NCBI RefSeq assembly: GCF_000737245.1
Contig: NZ_JPQU01000025.1
Location: 38,774-102,773 of the forward strand
Direction: 5' to 3'
DNA length: 64,000 nucleotides
DNA from: Pseudomonas syringae
Lineage (GTDB): Bacteria > Pseudomonadota > Gammaproteobacteria > Pseudomonadales > Pseudomonadaceae
Positions 1 to 9,384 of the stretch are shown here, in pieces. Each line of letters starts with the position of its first letter. Positions within the stretch are counted from its first letter, which is position 1. Under the pieces are notes generated by a model, which saw nothing but the letters and a program-made list of their open reading frames with translations, had not been told where the DNA came from and did no database searches. The position numbers and the translations under genes were made by a program.

Positions 1-404
1 GTCACGTGACCTTCCCATTCCGGCTCGAGAGGGGTCACGTTGACGATGATCCCGCAGCGAGCATAAGTGCTTTTTCCCAAACAGATGGTCAGGACATTAC
101 GCGGAATACGGAAGTATTCGACGGTGCGGGCCAGGGCAAACGAGTTCGGCGGGATGATGCAAACGTCGCTTTTAACGTCGACGAAGCTCTTCTCATCGAA
201 ATTTTTCGGGTCGACCGTGGCGGAATTGATGTTGGTGAAAACCTTGAATTCATCCGCGCAGCGCACATCGTAGCCATAGCTGGAGACGCCGTAGGAGATC
301 AGCCGGTCAGCGCCTTCGCCACGCATCTGGCGCTCGACGAAAGGCTCGATCATGCCGTGCTCTTGCGCCATGCGGCGAATCCACTTGTCCGATTTGATGC
401 TCAT
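1..404 (-). CDS. dcd: dCTP deaminase, C-terminus outside the window
   Basis: This is the first 134 residues of dCTP deaminase, which converts dCTP to dUTP in pyrimidine deoxynucleotide synthesis. The reading starts at ATG (402-404 on the reverse strand) with [14 protein letters not shown]. It contains the nucleotide-binding stretch GKSTYARCG (about residues 110-118), and the segment [10 protein letters not shown] ends at the window edge. Glu131 in WEGH aligns with the catalytic glutamate of the E. coli enzyme. The family is about 188 residues long, so roughly 54 residues lie beyond the left edge. In PAO1, as I recall it, dcd lies beside mrp and metG, and that neighbourhood holds here with a cold-shock gene between. 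Confidence 0.95.
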   Translation of the reverse strand, partial: MSIKSDKWIRRMAQEHGMIEPFVERQMRGEGADRLISYGVSSYGYDVRCADEFKVFTNINSATVDPKNFDEKSFVDVKSDVCIIPPNSFALARTVEYFRIPRNVLTICLGKSTYARCGIIVNVTPLEPEWEGHV

Positions 405-714
405 GGCAATGTCCTGATAACGAGGTGAAAAAATATGTCCGGCATCTTACCGGGCGCAGGCGCTGGGTTCAAAGGCTGTACGAGGGGTGTCGACAGATGC
501 TTTGCACGCTAATGGAAATAATCCTCATCAGAGTGTTGGCACGTTACAAAAAAAGCGTTAAGGTGGCGTCACTGTGTTGCTTGTGTCACTGAGAATCTCT
601 ACACGATGTTGAATTTCGATCCAACCATCTCCAAGAATTTTTCCTGCTCTTTGCACTCAGTCTCGGCCAGGGTTCTTCCTGAGTCGCAGTTAACTTTGTC
701 CAAGGAGATACACC
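405..714. other. Intergenic leader region between dcd and the cold-shock gene
   Basis: These 310 bases hold the divergent promoters of dcd and the cold-shock gene. The long stretch before the cold-shock start fits the long 5' leaders usual for cspA-type mRNAs. A purine-rich ribosome site (AAGGAG) lies about 10 bases before the ATG. I see no further gene. Confidence 0.5.
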
Positions 715-924
715 ATGTCTAATCGCCAAACTGGTACCGTTAAGTGGTTCAACGATGAAAAAGGCTTCGGCTTCATCACTCCACAATCCGGTGACGACCT
801 GTTCGTACACTTCAAAGCTATCCAATCCGACGGCTTCAAAAGCCTGAAAGAAGGCCAACAGGTTTCTTTCATCGCTACCCGCGGTCAGAAAGGCATGCAA
901 GCTGAAGAAGTTCAAGTTATCTAA
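715..924 (+). CDS. Cold-shock protein, CspA family (69 aa)
   Basis: This is a single cold-shock domain, a small OB-fold protein that binds single-stranded RNA and DNA and melts mRNA structure in the cytoplasm. The RNA-binding motifs are plain: KGFGFI (RNP1, about residues 16-21) and LFVHF (RNP2, about residues 30-34), after the typical start TGTVKWFND. The length is normal for the family. It is monocistronic, with its own leader and a strong terminator directly after it. A second, closely similar copy lies near 45.4 kb. Whether it is cold-induced or constitutive cannot be told from sequence. Confidence 0.97.
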   Translation: MSNRQTGTVKWFNDEKGFGFITPQSGDDLFVHFKAIQSDGFKSLKEGQQVSFIATRGQKGMQAEEVQVI

Positions 925-947
925 CTTGTACTTATTCGCTTAAAAAG

Positions 948-972
948 AACCCCGCTTCGGCGGGGTTTTTTT
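948..972 (+). terminator. Rho-independent terminator of the cold-shock gene
   Basis: An 8-bp GC-rich stem (AACCCCGC/GCGGGGTT) closed by a TTCG tetraloop is followed by a run of T. It lies 24 bases after the stop codon. Confidence 0.92.
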
Positions 973-1045
973 ATGCCTGTGAGAAAAGCGCTGACCGACT
1001 TGCTTGTGGTGCTGATACCCCGCTGTGGCGCCGCATACAGGGAAC

Positions 1046-1139
1046 CTGTGGGAGCGAATTCATTCGCGAAACCGCCAGCACAGACGACAGATAGATATCG
1101 GTTGTGCCGGACTCTTCGCGAATGAATTCGCTCCCACGG
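1046..1139. repeat. REPIN (paired inverted REP), GAATTCATTC type
   Basis: Two inverted copies of a 25-base REP (GTGGGAGCGAATTCATTCGC core) flank a loop of about 44 bases. It lies between the convergent ends of the cold-shock gene and apbC. The same arm type recurs at 4698-4788 and in the island at 46.4-46.6 kb. Confidence 0.85.
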
Positions 1140-1161
1140 AATCACGCTTTCACGTCATACC

Positions 1162-2256
1162 TTAATCGTCGCTTACAGAAATACTCGGCATCGCAGGACT
1201 CACTGCCTCCTGCAACACGATCCGGGCACCCACGTGGCGCGCCAGCTCCTGGTAGACCATCGCAATCTGGCTTTCCGGCTCTGCAATGGCCGTAGGCTTG
1301 CCCGCGTCGGCCTGCTCGCGAATCAGCATCGACAACGGCAACGACGCCAGCAGCTCAACGTCGTACTGCGCCGCCAGCTTCTCCCCGCCACCTTCGCCGA
1401 ACAGATGCTCTGCATGGCCGCAGTTGGAGCAGATATGCACAGCCATGTTCTCCACAACGCCCAGTACCGGAATGTTGACCTTGCGGAACATTTCGACGCC
1501 CTTGCGCGCATCCAGCAGCGCCAGATCCTGCGGAGTAGTGACGATGACAGCACCGGCGACCGGCACCTTCTGCGCCAGCGTCAGCTGAATATCACCGGTA
1601 CCCGGCGGCATATCGATGACCAGATAATCCAGGTCATTCCACGCTGTCTGTGTAATCAATTGCAATAACGCCCCGGACACCATCGGTCCACGCCAGACCA
1701 TGGGCGTGTTGTCGTCGGTCAGAAACGCCATGGACATGACTTCAACGCCATGGGATTCGATTGGCACGAACCACTTCTGGTCCTTGATCTTCGGCCGCGT
1801 CCCCTCAGGGATTCCAAACATAACGCCCTGACTCGGGCCATAAATGTCTGCGTCGAGAATACCGACTCGCGCACCCTCACGCGCCAGGGCCAGAGCCAGG
1901 TTGGCTGCGGTAGTGGATTTACCTACGCCACCTTTGCCGGACGCTACCGCCACAATATTTTTCACATTGGCCAGCCCAGGGATTTGCCCCTGAGCCTTGT
2001 GCGCCTCGATCACACAGCGGATATCGACTTTGGCCGATACCACGCCATTGAGACCTTCAATAGCAATCTGCAGCATTTGCGCCCAACCGCTTTTGAACAA
2101 CCCGGCGGCATAGCCCAGCTCAAGCTGGACACTGACACGCTCACCCTCGATTTCGATAGCGCGAACACAACCGGCGGTCACCGGGTCTTGATTCAGATAA
2201 GGATCGGTATATTGGCGAAGGACGGCTTCCACCGCTGCGCGATTAACAGCGCTCAT
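1162..2256 (-). CDS. apbC: Iron-sulfur cluster carrier ApbC/Mrp
   Basis: This is a 364-residue P-loop ATPase of the Mrp/NBP35 family, which binds a labile Fe-S cluster and passes it to apoproteins in the cytoplasm. An N-terminal MIP18/DUF59-like domain (about residues 5-85) precedes the deviant Walker A SGKGGVGKST (about 106-115). The switch motif DMPPGTGD and the CxxC pair C276/C279 (CSNCG), which holds the bridging cluster, are also present. The length is typical. It is divergent from metG and transcribed alone, which matches the mrp-metG neighbourhood I recall for pseudomonads. Confidence 0.95.
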   Translation of the reverse strand: MSAVNRAAVEAVLRQYTDPYLNQDPVTAGCVRAIEIEGERVSVQLELGYAAGLFKSGWAQMLQIAIEGLNGVVSAKVDIRCVIEAHKAQGQIPGLANVKNIVAVASGKGGVGKSTTAANLALALAREGARVGILDADIYGPSQGVMFGIPEGTRPKIKDQKWFVPIESHGVEVMSMAFLTDDNTPMVWRGPMVSGALLQLITQTAWNDLDYLVIDMPPGTGDIQLTLAQKVPVAGAVIVTTPQDLALLDARKGVEMFRKVNIPVLGVVENMAVHICSNCGHAEHLFGEGGGEKLAAQYDVELLASLPLSMLIREQADAGKPTAIAEPESQIAMVYQELARHVGARIVLQEAVSPAMPSISVSDD

Positions 2257-2395
2257 GGGCTACTCCCGAATAAAGACAGACTAAAACAGGCGGCTATCCT
2301 AACTCTTCTGCAGGGACCGGGGCATGGTTTCGCTGGAATCAATACTTGTCTGTCTCACCCCCGATCCCGCCATGTCACGCAGCAATCGCAGGCCC

Positions 2396-2484
2396 CGTAG
2401 GAGCGCGCTTGCCCGCGATAGCGCCAAGTCAGGCAATGATCTTTCGACTGGACCACCGTAATCGCGGGCAAGCGCGCTCCTACA
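2396..2484. repeat. REPIN in the apbC-metG divergent promoter region
   Basis: Inverted arms of the type GTAGGAGCGCGCTTGCCCGC flank a loop of about 40 bases. This element lies between two divergently transcribed genes, which is less usual than the downstream positions of most others here. The rest of the 341-base gap shows no gene. Confidence 0.85.
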
Positions 2485-2597
2485 ACGACGCACATTTCAA
2501 TTGGGCGCGCACATTCCTACAGTCAGCACAGGATGAAAAAAATCGCTCAGACCTTTATAGTGGCCGACCTCCGTTTCACTTCAAGTAGCCGAGCCCC

Positions 2598-4646
2598 ATG
2601 TCCGAGCCACGCAAGATCCTCGTCACCAGCGCCCTGCCCTATGCCAATGGTTCTATCCATCTTGGCCATATGCTTGAGTACATCCAGACAGATATGTGGG
2701 TGCGCTTTCAGAAGCATCGCGGCAATCAATGCATTTATGTCTGCGCGGACGACGCTCATGGCTCGGCAATCATGCTGCGTGCTGAAAAGGAAGGCATCAC
2801 ACCGGAACAGCTGATCGACAACGTCAAGGCCGAGCACAGCGCGGACTTCGGCGATTTCCTGGTGGATTTCGATAACTTCCACTCGACCCACTCGGATGAA
2901 AACCGCGAACTGTCGAGCATGATCTACACCCGCCTGCGTGATGCCGGGCACATTGCCACGCGCTCGATCACCCAGTATTTCGACCCGGAAAAGAAAATGT
3001 TCCTGGCCGACCGCTTCATCAAGGGCACCTGCCCGAAGTGCGGCACGGCTGACCAGTACGGCGACAACTGCGAAAAATGCGGTGCCACCTACGCGCCAAC
3101 CGACCTGAAAGACCCGAAATCGGCGATCTCAGGCGCAACGCCAGTCCTTAAGGACTCGAAACACTTCTTCTTCGACCTGCCCGCCTTCGATGCCATGCTG
3201 AAAAGCTGGACTCGCAGCGGTACCTTGCAGGACGCCGTGGCCAACAAGATCGCCGAATGGCTGGACGCAGGCCTGCAGCAGTGGGACATCTCCCGCGACG
3301 CGCCGTACTTCGGTTTCGAGATCCCTGACGAGCCGGGCAAGTATTTCTATGTGTGGCTGGACGCACCTGTAGGCTACATGGCCAGCTTCAAGAACCTGTG
3401 CGCCCGCCGCCCGGAGCTGGACTTCGATGCCTACTGGGCCAAAGACTCCACCACCGAGCTGTATCACTTCATTGGCAAGGACATCGTCAATTTCCACGCC
3501 CTGTTCTGGCCAGCGATGCTCGAAGGTGCAGGCTTGCGCAAGCCTACCGGTATCAACGTTCACGGTTACCTGACCGTCAACGGCCAGAAGATGTCGAAAT
3601 CCCGTGGCACCTTTATCAAGGCCCGCACGTATCTGGAACACTTGTCGCCGGAGTATCTGCGCTACTACTACGCAGCCAAGCTCGGCAAAGGCGTCGACGA
3701 CCTCGACCTGAACCTCGAAGACTTCGTGCAGAAGGTCAATTCGGACCTCATCGGCAAGGTGGTAAACATCGCCAGCCGTTGTGCCGGCTTCATTCATAAA
3801 GGCAATGCCGGTGTTCTGGTGGCGGAAAACCCCGCCCCCGAGCTGACCGATGCATTCCTGGCAGCCGCACCAGGGATTGCCGACGCCTATGAAGCCCGCG
3901 ACTTCGCTCGCGCCATGCGTGAAATCATGGGCCTTGCCGATCGAGCCAACGCCTACATCGCCGAAAAGGCACCCTGGTCGCTGGCAAAGCAGGAGGGCAA
4001 ACAGGACGAAGTTCAGGCCGTTTGCGCACTGGGCGTCAACCTGTTCCGTCAATTGGTGATTTTCCTCAAGCCAGTCCTGCCACTATTGGCCGCTGATGCA
4101 GAGAAATTCCTCAACGTCGCACCATTGACCTGGGACGACCACAAGACGCTGTTGGGCAATCACCAGTTGAACCCTTTCCAGGCCCTGATGAGCCGGATCG
4201 ACCCGATCAAGGTTGAAGCCATGACCGCAGCCTCGAAAGAGGACCTGGCGGCCAGTGCAACCGATACCGGTGCAGCCCCTCAAGGTAATGGCGAGTTGCT
4301 CAAGGAGCCACTGGCTGCCGAGATCGAGTTCGATGCGTTTGCAGCGGTGGATTTGCGCGTCGCGCTGATCCTCAAGGCCGAACATGTTGAAGGCGCAGAC
4401 AAACTGCTGCGTCTGACGCTGGATATCGGCGACGAGCAACGCAACGTGTTCTCCGGCATCAAGAGTGCTTACCCGAATCCTTCCGAGCTGGAAGGTCGCT
4501 TGACGATGATGATCGCCAATCTGAAACCGCGGAAAATGCGCTTCGGCATGTCCGAAGGCATGGTGATGGCAGCCGGCCCTGGCGGCGAAGAAATCTACCT
4601 GCTCAGCCCTGACAGCGGAGCTAAACCGGGTCAGCGCATCAAGTAA
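2598..4646 (+). CDS. metG: Methionyl-tRNA synthetase, dimeric long form
   Basis: This 682-residue class I synthetase charges tRNA-Met with methionine. The HIGH motif appears as HLGH (residues 21-24) and the KMSKS loop as QKMSKSRG (about 330-340). A zinc-binding knuckle with CPKCG and CEKCG lies near residues 140-165. The last 110 residues or so form the C-terminal tRNA-binding (Tyr-arm/Trbp111-like) domain, which makes the long dimeric form, joined by an Ala/Gly-rich linker around residues 550-575. The start ATGTCCGAGCC is the family start. A REPIN follows and then rnfB on the same strand. Confidence 0.98.
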   Translation: MSEPRKILVTSALPYANGSIHLGHMLEYIQTDMWVRFQKHRGNQCIYVCADDAHGSAIMLRAEKEGITPEQLIDNVKAEHSADFGDFLVDFDNFHSTHSDENRELSSMIYTRLRDAGHIATRSITQYFDPEKKMFLADRFIKGTCPKCGTADQYGDNCEKCGATYAPTDLKDPKSAISGATPVLKDSKHFFFDLPAFDAMLKSWTRSGTLQDAVANKIAEWLDAGLQQWDISRDAPYFGFEIPDEPGKYFYVWLDAPVGYMASFKNLCARRPELDFDAYWAKDSTTELYHFIGKDIVNFHALFWPAMLEGAGLRKPTGINVHGYLTVNGQKMSKSRGTFIKARTYLEHLSPEYLRYYYAAKLGKGVDDLDLNLEDFVQKVNSDLIGKVVNIASRCAGFIHKGNAGVLVAENPAPELTDAFLAAAPGIADAYEARDFARAMREIMGLADRANAYIAEKAPWSLAKQEGKQDEVQAVCALGVNLFRQLVIFLKPVLPLLAADAEKFLNVAPLTWDDHKTLLGNHQLNPFQALMSRIDPIKVEAMTAASKEDLAASATDTGAAPQGNGELLKEPLAAEIEFDAFAAVDLRVALILKAEHVEGADKLLRLTLDIGDEQRNVFSGIKSAYPNPSELEGRLTMMIANLKPRKMRFGMSEGMVMAAGPGGEEIYLLSPDSGAKPGQRIK

Positions 4647-4697
4647 GGTTGGTAACAGGCTAGGCGGCGCGCCAGAGCTGGTACGTCGATCAGTACC

Positions 4698-4788
4698 CCT
4701 GTGGGAGCGAATTCATTCGCGAAGCGGTGCTACAGCGTGTAAAGCGTTGTCTGACACAACGCTTCGCGAATGAATTCGCTCCCACAGG
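4698..4788. repeat. REPIN between metG and rnfB
   Basis: Nearly perfect inverted arms (CTGTGGGAGCGAATTCATTC and onward) flank a loop that itself contains a short CGTTGTCTGACACAACG hairpin. It starts 52 bases after the metG stop. Confidence 0.87.
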
Positions 4789-4837
4789 CGCTTTCGACTC
4801 TGCATTCACTCATCACCCAACGCAACTCGGCAAGACC

Positions 4838-5899
4838 ATGAACCTCATCCAAAGCATCGACGCCCTGCTGCCTCAGACCCAATGTGGCAAATGTGGACAT
4901 CCGGGCTGCATGCCTTATGCCCAGGGTATCGCTCAGGGCGAGGCGATCAACAAATGCCCACCAGGCGGTGAAGAAACCATCGCCGGACTGGCGCTCTTGC
5001 TGAACTTGCCGGTGATGCGCCCGGACCTCGAACGCGGACTTGCGCCTGCACAGGTGGCATTCATTCGTGAAGCAGAGTGCATCGGTTGCACCAAGTGCAT
5101 TCAAGCCTGCCCGGTTGACGCAATTGTCGGCGCGGCAAAGTTCATGCACACCGTGATCGTCGATGAATGCACAGGTTGCGATCTGTGCGTTGCGCCTTGC
5201 CCCGTGGACTGCATCGACCTGATACCCATTTCAGCAGATCAGGCATCCCCCGCGGTTCCCCCTGCCGCAAAAGTCATCGCCCTCACCGGCGGCCTGGCGC
5301 AAACACCTGAAGAACGGCAGATCCGCAACCGTAAACGCGACCATGCGCGCATGCGCTTCGAGTCCCGCAATGCTCGACTACGGCACGCTGACGAGCGACG
5401 CCAGGCAGAGCGGCTGGCCCGCGCGCAAAAGCCACCAGCTACGCCTGCGCAGCCTCAATCACGGCTCGAAGCAACTGACGACACCGCCGTAAAGAAAGCA
5501 CGTATTGCCGTGGCCATGAGCCGTGCGCAGTTGAACAAATCGCTCAAGGCATTCGGTCATCCGCCTATTGCCGAACAGGCCGCACGTCTGGTCGAGTTGC
5601 AGAACGAATACGAAACCGCCGAGCAGATATTGGCCGGTCTATTGGCAACAAAGCCAACGGAGGTCCGGGTGCAGGTTGCCCAGGTAGACACCGGGAATAT
5701 CAAACGCGCAAAAATACAGCTCGCCATGGCCCGCGCAGCACTCAAGAAAGCTCAGACAACTGAGACAGGCCTGAAGGAAATTGAGGAATTGAACGCTCAA
5801 ATGCAGTGCGCCGAACAGTTTCTCGAGGCTGCAGAAAAAGGGACCTCCGGTATCGCCCAGTCTGGCACCACCCAATCCAGGGAAATACTCGGATCATGA
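4838..5899 (+). CDS. rnfB: Solitary RnfB-like ferredoxin without membrane leader (353 aa)
   Basis: This is an iron-sulfur protein of the RnfB/RsxB family. The N-terminal Fe-S domain has C16, C19, C24 and C40. Two 4Fe-4S ferredoxin motifs follow, with C81/84/87/91 and C111/114/117/121. Canonical RnfB begins with a hydrophobic membrane helix and is about 190 residues long. Here the protein starts [20 protein letters not shown], with no such helix, and has a charged C-terminal extension of over 200 residues. That tail holds two similar helical repeats (about 219-266 and 289-332, each opening K-K/R-A-R/K-I). I chose the ATG at 4838 because in-frame codons upstream lie in the REPIN. The stop overlaps the nth start (ATGA). 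No rnfA, C, D, G or E lies nearby, so its electron partner is unknown. Confidence 0.88.
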   Translation: MNLIQSIDALLPQTQCGKCGHPGCMPYAQGIAQGEAINKCPPGGEETIAGLALLLNLPVMRPDLERGLAPAQVAFIREAECIGCTKCIQACPVDAIVGAAKFMHTVIVDECTGCDLCVAPCPVDCIDLIPISADQASPAVPPAAKVIALTGGLAQTPEERQIRNRKRDHARMRFESRNARLRHADERRQAERLARAQKPPATPAQPQSRLEATDDTAVKKARIAVAMSRAQLNKSLKAFGHPPIAEQAARLVELQNEYETAEQILAGLLATKPTEVRVQVAQVDTGNIKRAKIQLAMARAALKKAQTTETGLKEIEELNAQMQCAEQFLEAAEKGTSGIAQSGTTQSREILGS

Positions 5900-6534
5900 A
5901 CACCGCAAAGCGTAAGGAAATCTTCCGTAGACTCCACGAAGACAATCCTGACCCCAAGACCGAGCTGGCCTACACAACCCCATTTGAACTGCTGATCTCG
6001 GTGATTCTGTCTGCCCAGGCAACCGACGTGAGCGTTAACAAAGCCACCGCCCGCCTTTACCCGATTGCCAATACTCCTCAGGCTATCTATGAACTGGGCG
6101 TCGAAGGGCTGTCGGAGTACATCAAGACCATCGGCCTGTACAACAGCAAGGCCAAAAACGTCATCGAAACATGCCGGATGCTGATGGAGTTGCACAACGG
6201 AGAGGTGCCGCAAACCCGCGAGGCACTGGAAGCATTACCCGGTGTCGGGCGCAAAACCGCTAACGTAGTGCTCAATACTGCCTTTCGACAGATAGCCATG
6301 GCGGTGGACACCCACATATTCCGGGTCAGCAACCGCACCGGGATCGCGCCCGGCAAGAACGTTGTCGACGTTGAAAAGCAACTGATGAAATTTGTTCCCA
6401 AGGATTACCTGCTCGATGCTCACCACTGGCTGATCCTGCACGGCAGATACGTGTGCCAGGCCCGCAAGCCCCGCTGCGGGAGTTGCCGGATAGAAGACCT
6501 TTGCGACTACAAGGACAAAACCTCTGACGATTGA
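5896..6534 (+). CDS. nth: Endonuclease III (DNA glycosylase/AP lyase)
   Basis: This 212-residue enzyme removes oxidised pyrimidines from DNA and cuts the abasic strand in base-excision repair. The helix-hairpin-helix [12 protein letters not shown] carries catalytic Lys120, and Asp138 lies in VDTHIFRV. The C-terminal cysteines in [17 protein letters not shown] ligate the 4Fe-4S cluster. The start is the ATG that overlaps the stop of rnfB by four bases, so the two are probably translationally coupled. An rnf-nth arrangement is known from E. coli and PAO1, where nth follows the full rnf operon. Confidence 0.97.
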   Translation: MNTAKRKEIFRRLHEDNPDPKTELAYTTPFELLISVILSAQATDVSVNKATARLYPIANTPQAIYELGVEGLSEYIKTIGLYNSKAKNVIETCRMLMELHNGEVPQTREALEALPGVGRKTANVVLNTAFRQIAMAVDTHIFRVSNRTGIAPGKNVVDVEKQLMKFVPKDYLLDAHHWLILHGRYVCQARKPRCGSCRIEDLCDYKDKTSDD

Positions 6535-6640
6535 GTAATAGAGGTTCTGGTGGTCGATCGATTGAAAAAATCTTTTTTACCCGCTCGCCGATAGTCGCTA
6601 TAAGGTCCGCCAATGACAGCCTAATTCTGGAGTCGACTTT

Positions 6641-6823
6641 ATGAGCACTGACAAAGAGCAATTAGACGTAGACGACGATTTCATCGCAGTTGAATCCGAC
6701 GACAATGAACCAGCCCCGGTCGAGCCAGCCAAAACCAACCTCAGCAAACGCCGGACCATCGACAACATGCTGGAAGAACGCCGCCTGCAAAGACAATTGG
6801 CCGATTACGACTACGATTTATGA
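6641..6823 (+). CDS. Small acidic protein, PA3496 family
   Basis: This 60-residue protein has an acidic first half (DKEQLDVDDDF) and a basic second half (LSKRRTIDNMLEERRLQRQL) ending ADYDYDL. I recognise it as the short conserved PA3496-type protein found after nth in pseudomonads; databases label the family a putative envelope integrity protein, but I know no firm function. It has no signal peptide or membrane segment. It starts at ATG after TCTGGAGTCG, and its position after nth matches PAO1 order. Confidence 0.8.
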   Translation: MSTDKEQLDVDDDFIAVESDDNEPAPVEPAKTNLSKRRTIDNMLEERRLQRQLADYDYDL

Positions 6824-6932
6824 GCTAAAAATGCACGTATATCCCATGCCTGCATGCAACCACCCAGGTCTCACGTCGCCGAGAAGTACGCCGAGATCTC
6901 CCCCAGGTGAAGAGCAGATGTAAATCTGTTGA

Positions 6933-6960
6933 CGACCAGCGCTGGCTTGCAGGCTGGTCG
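6933..6960. terminator. Hairpin between convergent PA3496-family gene and response regulator
   Basis: An 8-bp perfect stem (CGACCAGC/GCTGGTCG) with a 12-base loop sits between two convergent genes. No T-run follows on either strand, so termination is an inference from position. Confidence 0.45.
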
Positions 6961-6969
6961 GCTCAATAT

Positions 6970-7596
6970 TCAAACCAGTCCATTACGCTGCGCAAGCTCA
7001 ATCAAATCTACCAGAGAGTGCGCATTAAGTTTAAGTAGCAGTCTGGTTTTATAAGTGCTGACTGTTTTATTACTTAGAAACATTCCATCGGCTATTTCTT
7101 TATTGGTCTTCCCCCTCGCCAACTGCTGCAACACCATCATTTCCCGGCCTGACAAGCGATCAACCATATCCGCTTCGCTGGCATTGCCCATGCTCGAACG
7201 TACGGTATGTAGTGCCTGGTTCGGAAAATAGCTGTAACCAGACAATACCGCCTTTATTGCACTCAACAGTTCGGTGAGGTCCTGCTGCTTACAAACATAT
7301 CCTGCCGCCCCGGCCTGCATGCAACGCATCGAGAAATGGCCTGGCGCCTGAGAAGTCAGGATGAGCACCTTGAACGGCAGTGTCATGGCAGACAAACGCG
7401 CAATGACTTCCAGGCCATCCAGCTTGGGGATGCCAATATCAAGAATCACGATATCGGGTAAATGCTCACGAGCCAGTTGCAGGGCATCCACTCCGTTGTC
7501 CGTCTCCGCGATGACCTCATAGCCATGGCGCTCCATCAGCATGCGTACGGCAAGGCGAATGACGGGATGATCGTCCACGATCAGCACTTTATTCAT
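6970..7596 (-). CDS. LuxR/NarL-family response regulator, BvgA/EvgA-like
   Basis: This is a 208-residue two-domain regulator. The receiver domain (about residues 1-120) has the acidic pair at D8/D9, phospho-acceptor Asp53 in ILDIGIP, and the conserved Thr and Lys in LTSQ and CKQQ. The LuxR-type helix-turn-helix (about 145-205) contains NKEIADGMFLSNKTVSTYK, close in wording to EvgA and BvgA. I chose the internal ATG (MNKVLIVDDHP) because the receiver fold begins there; an upstream in-frame start would add 14 unrelated residues. No histidine kinase is adjacent, so its partner, perhaps a BvgS-type hybrid kinase, is elsewhere or unknown. It borders AT-rich DNA. Confidence 0.9.
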   Translation of the reverse strand: MNKVLIVDDHPVIRLAVRMLMERHGYEVIAETDNGVDALQLAREHLPDIVILDIGIPKLDGLEVIARLSAMTLPFKVLILTSQAPGHFSMRCMQAGAAGYVCKQQDLTELLSAIKAVLSGYSYFPNQALHTVRSSMGNASEADMVDRLSGREMMVLQQLARGKTNKEIADGMFLSNKTVSTYKTRLLLKLNAHSLVDLIELAQRNGLV

Positions 7597-8812
7597 GGGC
7601 AGTCCATTTTTCGCTATTCGAATATTCAGGATACGCACAATAGCTTAGTCGTTTAGTGCTTTGCATGGCGCTTACCCCTGAGTACCAACAGCAAGAGACC
7701 ATTCCTACTCTTACAGCAGAATTTTCCTACAAGATTCTGCCGATATGACGCCTGTGAATAGTTTTTCAAGAGACCACCCACTCAGCGTCAGACGGGTTTG
7801 CCGAGCGCCGCAGCAGCGAGATAGAGCGCGGCGAATACAGCAAAAGAATTATCACTGTTACGTCAAGCATTTTTCCAATACCTCTTTGGACTAATCAAAC
7901 GGTCTTACAATCCATGAATGAACAATCGACTTACCCTGCGGGATCCCGGAGGGGCGAAGGCCTTTTGGATACACGAAGCCACGACACCATTGCGACCAGG
8001 ACAAATAGAGTCTGGTTACAACTGACAACCCGTCGGCAGGGTCAACACATAGGCAAAGCAGCTAATCACGCAAAAGATACACCTCCTTGAGCGACGTTAA
8101 TCAAGCAGACTCCAACAGGACGTTTCAGGCCGGTCTGGTATATGACGTTTAGAAAATACACACTTTTATTCGCCTTTTTGTAAACATATGTATTTAGAGA
8201 AATTTCCTACTAGCTTTTAGGATATTCCTGAAAGCCCAATCTTACGGACAGCGTTATTTGGCCAGAACTCATGACATTTACAAGCTGTGGATGCAGACAT
8301 AAAAAACACTGGACCATAGATATATACCGCACATCAAAAAAGCCACCAGGATCGAGCGTGAGAGCGCTCTGTCTTTGCGACAGCTCATCCGACATTCAGG
8401 TAATACTATATAGAGACACGGCGCCATCCTCCCCATCACAAATAGGAAATGGACTACAAAACTAACAGACACTGATAACAGCCATGTAAGACAAGCAAAC
8501 TGGACTCCAGGCAATTCATGTAAAGACTATTTTTTCACTTGCAAATTCTATTACCAGTGGTTACTTTTTTAACGACAACCCATTAGTACTGATTAGTACA
8601 GCGTCGCGAATAACAAATCATCCTCTAGCAAACTGATGCCACTTTGACTTTTTCAAATAGCATTATGTATAGACTCTGCCCGCAGAGCGCCGAAAGGATT
8701 CAAGCAAGTAACTGATTAGATATGCAGCTATCCCTTGGTGGCCTCAACAAGGCCAGACGATTCTTTATTTGAATTGGCCATGTGTATAACCATGTTCAAA
8801 AAGGAATAACCC
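7597..8812. other. AT-rich 1.2-kb gap without convincing genes
   Basis: The region is clearly richer in A and T than its neighbours and has stop codons in all frames. The longest readings (61-78 codons) have poor start sites and no recognisable motif. It should hold the promoter of the response regulator at one end and that of the 175-residue gene at the other. It contains no REP element, unlike most gaps in this window. It may carry an unrecognised small RNA or decayed transferred DNA. Confidence 0.6.
8644..8673 (+). promoter_or_regulatory. Putative sigma-70 promoter for the 175-residue gene
   Basis: TTGACT and TATAGA are separated by 18 bases, about 140 bases before the start codon. This is a match to consensus only. 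Confidence 0.4.
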
Positions 8813-9340
8813 ATGAACAGAAAAACCATCCGCTTATCTTCGGACGACCCCGACGCCATGGATCTAAATGCTGCTGTTGAGCAATTCGTAGCCCAGGGTG
8901 GTGTTATCGACAAGATTCCCATAGGCGAGTCTTGCACCAGCGTCCCGGCAGCCAGACTTGTGGCATCAGACAAGAATGACAGCCAAAATGACCGGCACGA
9001 GAAAGTCGAACTCTTGAGGCAATTGGTCGCCAAAGGCGCAGGCTTTTCATCACTTCAATATTCATTGAAGATGAACAGAAAAGACATCAGACAGCTGGCC
9101 GTGGAGCACGGCGTAAAAATTGCGCTCAGCAAACCACTGGGTAGCACCCATCGCCTGCGCGGTTATGATACGACTGATGTGGACGACGTGGTTGCGGGCC
9201 AGGCCATGCACTATTCCAGTCTGGGCTACAGCGCACCCGAAATAGCACAGATTCTGGGACTGACCACCCGGGAAGTCTGGAATATCGGGAAAGCCTACCG
9301 ATTCGAATTCAAGCGAGACAAGGACGACGCCTCTTGCTAA
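8813..9340 (+). CDS. Unknown protein with C-terminal helix-turn-helix-like segments (175 aa)
   Basis: I do not recognise this protein. It is soluble and has no signal peptide. Residues 1-65 are acidic and probably flexible. Two segments look like DNA-binding helices: FSSLQYSLKMNRKDIRQLAV (about 81-100) and a better one, YSAPEIAQILGLTTREVWNI (about 142-161). The latter has the spacing of a classical helix-turn-helix, in which A-x-I-x-x-I-L-G-L precedes the recognition helix. It starts at ATG after AAAGGAATAACCC. It sits at the edge of the AT-rich segment and is followed by a small membrane-protein gene. A transcription factor role is inference only. Confidence 0.65.
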   Translation: MNRKTIRLSSDDPDAMDLNAAVEQFVAQGGVIDKIPIGESCTSVPAARLVASDKNDSQNDRHEKVELLRQLVAKGAGFSSLQYSLKMNRKDIRQLAVEHGVKIALSKPLGSTHRLRGYDTTDVDDVVAGQAMHYSSLGYSAPEIAQILGLTTREVWNIGKAYRFEFKRDKDDASC

Positions 9341-9384
9341 TCACTTGAGCCGCCACACGCCTGTTTACGCAGGAGGACATTTGA

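Noticed and set aside
3129..4052. 307-codon reverse reading inside metG
   Set aside because: It is the antisense shadow of a GC-rich synthetase gene and has no family match.
8271..8465. 64-codon forward reading in the same gap
   Set aside because: No ribosome site, no recognisable motif and overlap with the reverse-strand reading.
8278..8514. Hydrophobic 78-codon reading on the reverse strand in the AT-rich gap
   Set aside because: It starts at a TTG without a ribosome site, is rich in Cys and Met without pattern, and overlaps other short readings. AT-rich DNA easily gives hydrophobic readings.
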